The notes beneath the pieces were generated by a model. That model searched no databases and had not been told where the DNA came from. It worked only from the letters and a program-made list of their open reading frames with translations. From assembly GCA_029007475.1 (NCBI GenBank), contig JAQXHW010000037.1, positions 1-28,334 on the forward strand: a stretch of 28,334 bases of DNA, read 5' to 3'. The number at the start of each line of letters is the position of its first letter. The stretch's first letter is position 1. Source of the stretch: Oscillospiraceae bacterium. Lineage in GTDB: Bacteria > Bacillota > Clostridia > Oscillospirales > Acutalibacteraceae. This document shows, in pieces, positions 22,024-28,334 of the stretch. The position numbers and the translations under genes are program-made.

Positions 22024-24306
22024 ATGAGAAAAACAGATATCAGTCGTTATAAAGCAAAACAAAAGGACTCGGAAAGCTCACCGCTGTTTTATGTAAAGGG
22101 TGTGGGAATGTTCGCTCTCAAGGCGCTTCTCACAGCTCTTCTTGTAATTTTTGTTGCCGGCGTACTCGTGTGCTTCAATGTTCTTTTCTATATTCTCGGT
22201 CTTGCCGCAGAACCCTCCGGTATTGACCTTAACGCCCGTTCCCTGAGCCTTTCAAGCTCCGTTTATGTGAAGAACCCAGACACAGGCGAGTTTTACGAGT
22301 ACTCCACTCTCTACGGTACGGAAAACCGTATTTGGGTTGACTTTGACCGGATGCCCAAGGCTATAAAGGATGCCATAGTTGCCATCGAGGACCGACGCTT
22401 TTATCAGCACAACGGTGTTGACTGGATGCGTACCGCAAGCGCAGTATTAAACCTTGCAGGAGGAGACGACTCCTACGGCGGCTCAACCCTTACTCAGCAG
22501 CTCATCAAAAACTTAACTGAGGACGACGAGGTAAGCATCAACCGTAAGATAAGAGAAATCGTAAGAGCCTTAAAGGTTGAAAAGGAATATTCAAAAGACG
22601 AGATTCTCGAAGCATATCTGAATGTTGTAAACTTCGGCGGAACCTGTCAGGGCGTCGAAGCCGCCGCTCAGAGATACTTCGGCAAATCCATCAGCGAGTG
22701 TTCAATTGTTGAGTGCGCCTCTATTGCCGGTATCACTCAAAACCCCTCTCTTTGGGATCCCCTCATCTACCCCGAAAACAACTACAAAAGACGTAACATA
22801 ATCCTAAAGGAAATGGTAGACCAGGGCTATATTACCGAAGCTGAATATAAACAGGCACGCGCCGATTCCGAAACGCTTACCTTCCACGACCACTCCTCGG
22901 ACGAGGACGCAGTTCAAACTCCTATTCAGATACAGAATTGGTACCACGATCAGGTTGTATTTGATTTAGCAGACGACTTAGCCGAATATTACAGCATCAG
23001 CCGCGATGCCGCTATTGACAAAATCTACACCGAGGGCCTTAAAATTTACTGTGCTATGGATATAGAAGCTCAGAAGATGATAGAGGAGGAAGCTCTGAAG
23101 CTTGACGACTCCTACGACGAAGGCTTGCAGATTGGTATGACGCTGATGGGCTTTGACGGCAGAGTAATCGCAACCGTGGGAAGCTCTCAGGAAAAGGCGG
23201 GAAACCTTGTTTTTGACCGTGCTACCATGTCAACCTTACAGCCGGGCTCTTCAATCAAGCCTGTTGTTGCATATCCCTATGCAGTTAATAAAAACCTCTT
23301 ACATTGGTCATCAATAGTTACCGACCAGCCCTTAGACGAGTGGGTATATCCCGACGGCACACACGGCCCGAACAACTGGTACGGATACTACCACGAAAAC
23401 GGACTTCTCTTAGTGGACGCTATTGAGTGGTCCTCAAACGCCACAGCCGCACAGACAATTAAACTCATCGGCGGCCCTCAGGTAGCTTACAACCAAGCAA
23501 AAAACTGCTTAGGCTTTGAGCATATCACCGAGGACGGCGACCAGTACGCTTACGCCTCCTTCTCTCTGGGCGGCATGAACGGTGGCACAACCGTACGTGA
23601 AATGGCAGCGGCCTACGCCTATATCGGCAACGGCGGCAGATACTACAAGCCCTACACCTACTACTACGTTACCGACAGAAACGACAACGTAATCATAGAT
23701 AACCGCGACCCTATTTCCATACAGGCTTACTCAAAGGAAACCGCTACAATAATGAACAGACTTCTTCACTACAACGTGAATAACTGTTATCATACATCAG
23801 CGGCTTGGGCAAATGTCTATGGCTGGGAAATCGCCGGTAAGACAGGTACCACCGACGGAGATACAAACAGCTGGTTCTGCGGAGCTTCACCGTACGCCAC
23901 CTTAGCTGTATGGACAGGGTTTGACGAGCCTCAGAGAATCAGCGGCTATGGCACCACCCTTGCCGCAAAAACCTTCTCAAGCGTTATGTCGAAGTACCTT
24001 GAAGATAAGGATTACAAAGAGTTTACTCTTTCCTCAAATGTAGTTGAGGCTGAGTACTGTACCTATACGGGACGTCTTGCAACCTCTATCTGCACAGATA
24101 CCGAGACAGGCTATTACTCGGAGGATAACATTCCTCCCTCATGCCACAGTCACGCAGGCGGAGGCGTCGGCGAGGTTGAAACTACTTCTCCTGAGGAAAC
24201 CTCAACCGGTACTATCCCCACAATCATTATTGATGTAAACGGAGATAACACCACAGCGCCCACACTTCCGGACGCTTCACTTCCTCCCGAGCCCACCGAG
24301 GGCTGA
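22024..24306 (+). CDS. Class A penicillin-binding protein (PBP1A-like)
   Basis: A 760-aa bifunctional peptidoglycan synthase. ATG 22024 is chosen for the AAGGAGG 7 bases before it, over GTG 22000. One membrane anchor at about 30-62. Glycosyltransferase GT51: EDRRFYQHNG with catalytic E122 (122-131), GGSTLTQQLIKN (152-163), RKIREIVRALKVEKEYSKDE (174-193) and NFGGTCQGVEAAAQRYFGK. Transpeptidase: SxxK at S409-K412, SxN at S470-N472, KTGT at 606-609. A Ser/Thr/Pro-rich tail follows 715, with no PASTA domain. It polymerises and cross-links peptidoglycan at the membrane's outer face. hom and lysC follow closely, a likely operon. Confidence 0.93.
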   Translation: MRKTDISRYKAKQKDSESSPLFYVKGVGMFALKALLTALLVIFVAGVLVCFNVLFYILGLAAEPSGIDLNARSLSLSSSVYVKNPDTGEFYEYSTLYGTENRIWVDFDRMPKAIKDAIVAIEDRRFYQHNGVDWMRTASAVLNLAGGDDSYGGSTLTQQLIKNLTEDDEVSINRKIREIVRALKVEKEYSKDEILEAYLNVVNFGGTCQGVEAAAQRYFGKSISECSIVECASIAGITQNPSLWDPLIYPENNYKRRNIILKEMVDQGYITEAEYKQARADSETLTFHDHSSDEDAVQTPIQIQNWYHDQVVFDLADDLAEYYSISRDAAIDKIYTEGLKIYCAMDIEAQKMIEEEALKLDDSYDEGLQIGMTLMGFDGRVIATVGSSQEKAGNLVFDRATMSTLQPGSSIKPVVAYPYAVNKNLLHWSSIVTDQPLDEWVYPDGTHGPNNWYGYYHENGLLLVDAIEWSSNATAAQTIKLIGGPQVAYNQAKNCLGFEHITEDGDQYAYASFSLGGMNGGTTVREMAAAYAYIGNGGRYYKPYTYYYVTDRNDNVIIDNRDPISIQAYSKETATIMNRLLHYNVNNCYHTSAAWANVYGWEIAGKTGTTDGDTNSWFCGASPYATLAVWTGFDEPQRISGYGTTLAAKTFSSVMSKYLEDKDYKEFTLSSNVVEAEYCTYTGRLATSICTDTETGYYSEDNIPPSCHSHAGGGVGEVETTSPEETSTGTIPTIIIDVNGDNTTAPTLPDASLPPEPTEG

Positions 24307-24349
24307 GAAGATTTTGAAAACTAAAGCTATAAATAAAGGGGTTATAAAA

Positions 24350-25597
24350 TTGATATCAGTAGCATTAATGGGTCACGGAGTTGTAGGCTCAGGAGTCGCC
24401 GAAATTCTCACAACTCACAAACAGAAGCTATTCTCATCAGTCGGTGAGGAAATCTCCCTCAAGTATATTTTAGACTTGAGAGAGTTTCCCAAAAGTCCTC
24501 TTTGCGACAGATTCACAAAGGACTTCGAGGTTATTGTAAACGACAAGGAAGTCAGAGTTGTTATCGAAACCATGGGAGGCTTAAATCCTGCCTATGAATT
24601 CACAAAACGCTGTCTTTCTCTCGGCAAGAGCGTTGTCACCTCCAACAAGGAGTTAGTTGCCCGTCACGGCGCAGAGCTTCTTAAGATAGCTAAGGAAAAC
24701 AACGCAAACTATCTTTTCGAAGCAAGTGTCGGCGGCGGTATTCCCATTCTCCGTCCTATCGACCAATGCTTAGTTGCCAACAATGTTGACGAGATTGCCG
24801 GTATTCTCAACGGCACAACCAACTTCATCTTAACCAAGATGATTAACGAAAACATGGCTTTCGACACAGCCCTTAAGCTTGCTCAGGATTTAGGCTATGC
24901 CGAGAGAAATCCCGAAGCTGACGTCGAGGGACACGACGCCTGCCGCAAGATTTGTATTTTGGCTTCTCTTGCATTCGGCAAGCACGTTTATCCCGACAAC
25001 GTACATACCGAGGGCATTACAAAAATCACCCTTGAGGACGTTGAGTATGCAGCCTCCTGGGGCGGTGTAATAAAGCTCATAGGAAGCTGTAAGCCTCTTG
25101 ACAATGGGCTAATGGATATCGTAGTTGCACCCATGTTCGTGCCATGCACAAGTCAGCTTGCAAATATCAACGACGTATTCAACGGCATTATGGTACGCGG
25201 AGACTGCACAGGCGATGTAGTATTTTACGGCAAGGGTGCAGGAAAACTCCCCACAGCCTCCGCAGTTGTTGCCGATACAGTTGACTGCTGCAAGCACCTT
25301 AAAACCCGCAAGAGACTTTTCTGGGCAGATTCCACCGAAAATAATATCGCTGACTACAAGCTCTCAAAGGTAAAGGTCTACGTTAGAGCTTTAGCCGACG
25401 ACATTTCCTCAGCATATACTATGGCACAGGAGATATTCGGTGCTACCTCCCGACTTGACCGCAAGGACGCGCAGGAAGGCGAGTTTGCTTTCGTAACCGA
25501 AGAGCCTCTCCCCTACGGCGAGATTCTCTCGGGTCTTGAGTCCCTAAAGCGTCTTGATGTTGAAATCCTCTCAACTATCAGAATCGGCAACCTTTAA
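24350..25597 (+). CDS. hom: Homoserine dehydrogenase
   Basis: A 415-aa NAD(P)-dependent enzyme reducing aspartate semialdehyde to homoserine, the branch to threonine and methionine. TTG 24350 is preferred because AAAGGGG lies 8 bases before it and the family's N-terminus starts at ISVALMG; TTG 24314 would add 12 residues. Rossmann motif GHGVVGSG at 8-15, TSNKELVARHG, the GTTNFIL motif, GYAERNPEADVEGHDACRK (catalytic region) and a C-terminal ACT-like domain (KVKVYVRALADD onward). It lies 43 bases after the PBP1A stop and 42 bases before the aspartate kinase gene. Confidence 0.93.
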   Translation: MISVALMGHGVVGSGVAEILTTHKQKLFSSVGEEISLKYILDLREFPKSPLCDRFTKDFEVIVNDKEVRVVIETMGGLNPAYEFTKRCLSLGKSVVTSNKELVARHGAELLKIAKENNANYLFEASVGGGIPILRPIDQCLVANNVDEIAGILNGTTNFILTKMINENMAFDTALKLAQDLGYAERNPEADVEGHDACRKICILASLAFGKHVYPDNVHTEGITKITLEDVEYAASWGGVIKLIGSCKPLDNGLMDIVVAPMFVPCTSQLANINDVFNGIMVRGDCTGDVVFYGKGAGKLPTASAVVADTVDCCKHLKTRKRLFWADSTENNIADYKLSKVKVYVRALADDISSAYTMAQEIFGATSRLDRKDAQEGEFAFVTEEPLPYGEILSGLESLKRLDVEILSTIRIGNL

Positions 25598-25639
25598 TCA
25601 GTCAATCTTTTATTCATAATATCAGAAAGGGTACAAACA

Positions 25640-26854
25640 ATGAGCTTAATCGTACAGAAATTCGGCGGTTCCTCTGTTAAGGATACAGAGCACTTAATGA
25701 ACGTGGCAAGAATCGTAACCGACACCTACAAGAAAGGTAACGATGTTGTGGTTGTAGTTTCCGCGCAGGGCGACACCACCGACGACCTTATCGCAAAGTA
25801 CAAGGAAATTGACTCCAATCCCTCCGAGCGTGAGCGTGATATGCTCCTTGCCGCAGGCGAACAGATCTCAATCTCTCTCCTTGCAATGGCTATTCAGAGC
25901 TTAGGCTTTCCCGCAGTTTCACTCTTAGGCTGGCAGGCAGGCTTCTCAACCACATCTTCTCACACAAGAGCAAGAATTAAGAAGGTTGAAACGACACGTC
26001 TCAAGAACGAAATCGCAAGGAAAAATATCGTTATTGTTGCAGGCTTCCAGGGTATGGATAAATACGACGACCTTACAACCTTAGGCCGCGGCGGCTCCGA
26101 TACCTCAGCCGTTGCAATCGCAGCAGCTATGGGCGCAGACCTCTGTCAGATTTTCACAGACGTTGAGGGTGTATTCACCGCAGACCCAAGGAAAGTCCCC
26201 ACTGCCATTAAACTTGATGAAATATCCTACGGCGAAATGCTTGAGCTTGCCTCCTTAGGCGCACAGGTGCTCAACAACCGCTCCGTAGAGCTTGCTAAGA
26301 AATACAACATTGAGCTTGAGGTGCTTTCAAGCCTTACAAACAAACCCGGTACAATAGTAAAGGAGAAAACTAAAATGGAAAAATTCTTAATCAGCGGTAT
26401 AGCAAAAGACGATGACATTGTTCGTATATCAGTAACCAACATTCCTGATGAGCCCGGTCTTGCTTTCAAGCTCTTCTCTGTTCTCTCTGCCAAGGGCATC
26501 AACGTAGACATTATTCTTCAGTCAATCGGCAGAGACAATAAAAAGGATATCTCCTTTACTGTAAACAAAGACAACGCAGAAACCGCAATGGCTCTCCTTG
26601 AGAAAAACTTTATTACACGCTACGACGGCGTTAAGCTTTCGATGAACGATAATGTTGCGAAAATCTCCATCGTAGGCTCAGGTATGGAAAGTCACGCCGG
26701 TGTTGCTACCGATATGTTCGAAGCACTTTTCGACGCAAATATCAACATTCACATGATTTCCACCTCTGAGATAAAGATTTCCGTTCTTATCCGTAAGGAG
26801 TTTGCAGACAAAGCTGTATCAGTTCTTCACGACAAATTCTTCCCCGCCGAGTAA
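25640..26854 (+). CDS. lysC: Aspartate kinase
   Basis: A 404-aa monofunctional aspartokinase, first step of the lysine/DAP, threonine and methionine pathway. Kinase motifs are KFGGSSVKD at 7-15, VVSAQGDTTDDL, GEQISISLLAMAI, TLGRGGSDTSAVAIAAAMGA, and FTDVEGVFTADPR. Two ACT domains fill about 255-404 (ISVTNIPDEPGLAFKLFSVL and ISIVGSGMESHAGVATDMF), the allosteric site for end products; SEIKISVLI is the usual tail motif. AGAAAGGG precedes ATG 25640. A terminator follows 26 bases after the stop. Confidence 0.95.
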   Translation: MSLIVQKFGGSSVKDTEHLMNVARIVTDTYKKGNDVVVVVSAQGDTTDDLIAKYKEIDSNPSERERDMLLAAGEQISISLLAMAIQSLGFPAVSLLGWQAGFSTTSSHTRARIKKVETTRLKNEIARKNIVIVAGFQGMDKYDDLTTLGRGGSDTSAVAIAAAMGADLCQIFTDVEGVFTADPRKVPTAIKLDEISYGEMLELASLGAQVLNNRSVELAKKYNIELEVLSSLTNKPGTIVKEKTKMEKFLISGIAKDDDIVRISVTNIPDEPGLAFKLFSVLSAKGINVDIILQSIGRDNKKDISFTVNKDNAETAMALLEKNFITRYDGVKLSMNDNVAKISIVGSGMESHAGVATDMFEALFDANINIHMISTSEIKISVLIRKEFADKAVSVLHDKFFPAE

Positions 26855-26880
26855 TTTTACTCACACAAAATGTCATATTT

Positions 26881-26917
26881 CGGAGACAGCTTCCATATTT
26901 GCTGTCTCCGTTTTTTC
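26881..26917 (+). terminator. Terminator of the PBP1A-hom-lysC operon
   Basis: CGGAGACAGC (26881-26890) and GCTGTCTCCG (26901-26910) form a perfect 10-base-pair stem with a 10-base loop, followed by six or more T. Confidence 0.93.
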
Positions 26918-26995
26918 TCATAGAAATAGGGAAATGACAAATCTTGAGACGTCACATTCTTTGTTTACAAGTTGATTACAAAATTTCAATAACTC

Positions 26996-27024
26996 TTGAC
27001 ATAATACTAAAATAACAATAATAT
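26996..27024 (+). promoter_or_regulatory. Sigma-A promoter for acpP
   Basis: A consensus TTGACA (26996-27001), a 17-base spacer and TATAAT-like TAATAT (27019-27024). It predicts a start near 27031 and a leader of about 185 bases. Confidence 0.75.
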
Positions 27025-27030
27025 TGTTTT

Positions 27031-27215
27031 AGCAAGTAATATAGATCGTTTAGGCTTTACTAAATAGGCTATTATCCATAGGCTTCGAAGTCTAAATGGG
27101 CTTATTCGCTTAACATCTGTACCGCTTTATTATCGCTGATTTCAGATATAAATTGTGATATCGTGCATAAGATAAAACGAAGCGGTATAAGATAATTTTC
27201 CGGGAGGTTCTAAAA
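27031..27215 (+). other. Long 5' leader of acpP with repeats and a long-range stem
   Basis: No frame with a ribosome binding site is present apart from that of acpP itself. The leader holds TAGGCTTTACTAAA at 27051-27064, repeated exactly at 27444-27457 just past the acpP stop; a near-palindrome AGGCTTCGAAGTCT (about 27080-27093); and TACCGCTT (27120-27127) complementary to AAGCGGTA (27180-27187), with further pairing of TATTATC to GATAA next to it. It ends with GGGAGG before the ATG. Function unknown. Confidence 0.4.
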
Positions 27216-27443
27216 ATGGTTTTAGAAAAAGTAAAGGTAATTTTAGCTGAGCAGTTTGATGTTGACGAATCGGAAATTCTTGCGGAAACAGATCTCCAGC
27301 AGGATTTAGGCGCTGATTCTCTCGACGTTGTTGACCTTCTCATGTCCCTTGAGGACGAGTTTGAGGTTGAAATTCCCGACGAGGAAATCGAGAACATCAA
27401 AACCGTGGGCGAGATTGTTGCCTACATCGAAGCTAATTCATAA
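27216..27443 (+). CDS. acpP: Acyl carrier protein
   Basis: A 75-aa acidic protein of normal length with GGGAGG 8 bases before the ATG. The GADSLDVVDL motif carries S35, where 4'-phosphopantetheine is attached; DEEIENIKTVGEIVAYIE is the usual last helix pair. It carries acyl chains in fatty acid synthesis and donates them to other enzymes. No fab genes lie next to it; it stands alone between two terminators, so it is probably made from its own promoter. Confidence 0.96.
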   Translation: MVLEKVKVILAEQFDVDESEILAETDLQQDLGADSLDVVDLLMSLEDEFEVEIPDEEIENIKTVGEIVAYIEANS

Positions 27444-27463
27444 TAGGCTTTACTAAACCGAAT

Positions 27464-27499
27464 AAAGGGAGTCGATAAACTCGGCTCCCTTTAATTTTT
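27464..27499 (+). terminator. Terminator of acpP
   Basis: AAAGGGAG (27464-27471) pairs with CTCCCTTT (27485-27492), with CG/CG pairs inside, followed by AATTTTTTC. Confidence 0.85.
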
Positions 27500-27529
27500 T
27501 CTCAAAGCCCCTTAAATCCCGAAAAGCAC

Positions 27530-27558
27530 TTGAAAAAAACGCGTTATATATGTATAAT
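27530..27558 (+). promoter_or_regulatory. Sigma-A promoter for proS
   Basis: TTGAAA (27530-27535), a 17-base spacer and a perfect TATAAT (27553-27558). Only about 25 bases remain before the ATG, too short for a T-box. Confidence 0.75.
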
Positions 27559-27590
27559 AGCCTTGTATGTTTAATTTAAGAGGTGTTAAT

Positions 27591-28334
27591 ATGGCAGATA
27601 ATAAAAAAATGGTCGAGGCAATCACCAGCCGCGACGAGGACTTTGCAAAGTGGTACACCGACATCGTCAAAAAAGCCGAGCTTGTTGACTACTCAGGTGT
27701 TAAGGGCTGCATGGTTATTAGACCCTACGGCTACGCAATTTGGGAAAATATTCAGAAAGACCTTGACCGCCGTTTCAAAGAAACAGGTCACGAAAACGTA
27801 TATATGCCCATGTTTATCCCCGAAAGCCTTCTCCAGAAAGAGAAAGACCACGTTGAAGGCTTCGCTCCCGAGTGTGCTTGGGTTACTATCGGCGGCAGCG
27901 AAAAGCTCGCCGAGAAGCTCTGTGTTCGTCCTACTTCCGAAACTCTTTTCTGTGAGCATTACGCTAACATAGTTCACTCCTACCGTGACCTGCCAAAGCT
28001 TTATAACCAGTGGGTAAGCGTTGTACGCTGGGAAAAAACCACCCGTCCCTTCCTCCGTTCAAGAGAATTTCTCTGGCAGGAGGGTCATACAATCCACGCC
28101 ACCGCAGAGGAAGCTATTGAAGAAACCGAAAAGATGCTTAACGTTTATGCGCAGTTCTGCGAGGAATCCCTTGCTATGCCCGTAATTAAGGGCAAGAAAA
28201 CCGAAAGCGATAAGTTTGCCGGTGCAGTATCGACCTACGCTATTGAAGCCTTAATGCACGACGGTAAGGCTTTACAGGCAGGCACCTCCCACTATTTCGG
28301 CGACGGCTTCGCAAAGGCCTTCGATATCCAGTAT
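27591..28334 (+). CDS. proS: Prolyl-tRNA synthetase, archaeal/eukaryote-like type (partial, runs off right edge)
   Basis: ATG 27591 with AAGAGGTG upstream; 248 codons are open to the edge. Class II synthetase motifs are visible: VKGCMVIRPYGYAIWENIQ (motif 1 region), VRPTSETLFCEHYANIVHSY with TSE for proline/ATP binding, and WEKTTRPFLRSREFLWQEGH (motif 2, R-x-x-E-F-L-W-Q-E). The chain goes from the catalytic region (TSE) straight to motif 2 without the long editing insert of E. coli-type ProS, which marks the shorter archaeal-like type 3. It charges tRNA-Pro. The anticodon-binding and zinc domains lie outside the window. Confidence 0.94.
   Translation, partial: MADNKKMVEAITSRDEDFAKWYTDIVKKAELVDYSGVKGCMVIRPYGYAIWENIQKDLDRRFKETGHENVYMPMFIPESLLQKEKDHVEGFAPECAWVTIGGSEKLAEKLCVRPTSETLFCEHYANIVHSYRDLPKLYNQWVSVVRWEKTTRPFLRSREFLWQEGHTIHATAEEAIEETEKMLNVYAQFCEESLAMPVIKGKKTESDKFAGAVSTYAIEALMHDGKALQAGTSHYFGDGFAKAFDIQY

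Noticed and set aside
27480..27590. T-box leader for proS
   Set aside because: The promoter lies about 25 bases before the ATG and no T-box consensus or specifier hairpin fits; the hairpin at 27464-27499 is the acpP terminator.
1..28334. CRISPR arrays, tRNA or rRNA genes, insertion sequences
   Set aside because: No regularly spaced repeats, no cloverleaf-like stretches in the gaps and no transposase frames were seen. Gaps are short and filled by terminators, promoters and leaders.

Overview
The window suggests a spore-forming, gut-type member of the Clostridia (Ruminococcus/Oscillospiraceae-like). Four things point this way: sporulation genes (spoVAF, spmA/spmB, an alpha/beta SASP, a BofC-like protein), Gram-positive AGGAGG-type ribosome binding sites, a secreted protein ending in a type I dockerin, and a secreted CotH protein carrying starch-binding-like modules. 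The dockerin and starch modules resemble the cellulosome or amylosome systems known from Ruminococcus. The species assignment is an inference.

Layout. (1) 1-2683, minus strand: a large secreted CotH-family protein cut by the left edge, with its own promoter and a roughly 230-nt leader that may be structured. (2) 3141-14358, minus strand: one tightly packed run of 18 phage-derived genes ending in a terminator. It holds small and large terminase, portal, protease/scaffold, decoration protein, capsid, connector/completion proteins, and a myovirus-type baseplate (LysM hub protein, gpD-like hub, spike, gp25, gpJ-like, YmfQ-like, fibre). All frames are open, yet no sheath, full-size tube, tape measure, lysis, integrase, replication or repressor gene is present. 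(3) 14545-18090: sporulation genes spoVAF (plus), spmB and spmA (minus) and a SASP (minus), with a dCMP deaminase gene (plus) among them. (4) 18375-21401, plus: a secreted multi-domain alkaline phosphatase with a C-terminal dockerin. (5) 21477-21812, minus: a small secreted BofC-C-domain-like protein. (6) 22024-26854, plus: a probable PBP1A - homoserine dehydrogenase - aspartate kinase operon. (7) 27216 to the right edge, plus: acpP with a long leader, then the start of proS.

How the genes fit together. The housekeeping genes cover peptidoglycan synthesis, the aspartate-family amino acid pathway (which also supplies diaminopimelate for the wall), fatty acid synthesis, dUMP supply and tRNA charging. 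The two large secreted proteins suggest an extracellular complex acting on carbohydrate or phosphorylated substrates. The most unusual item is the phage cassette. It looks able to make and fill a capsid and to build a baseplate, but it has almost nothing to make a tail from and no way of its own to lyse the cell. Its intact, translationally coupled genes lying directly beside sporulation genes suggest a domesticated particle rather than a decaying prophage. Its function and any link with sporulation are hypotheses.
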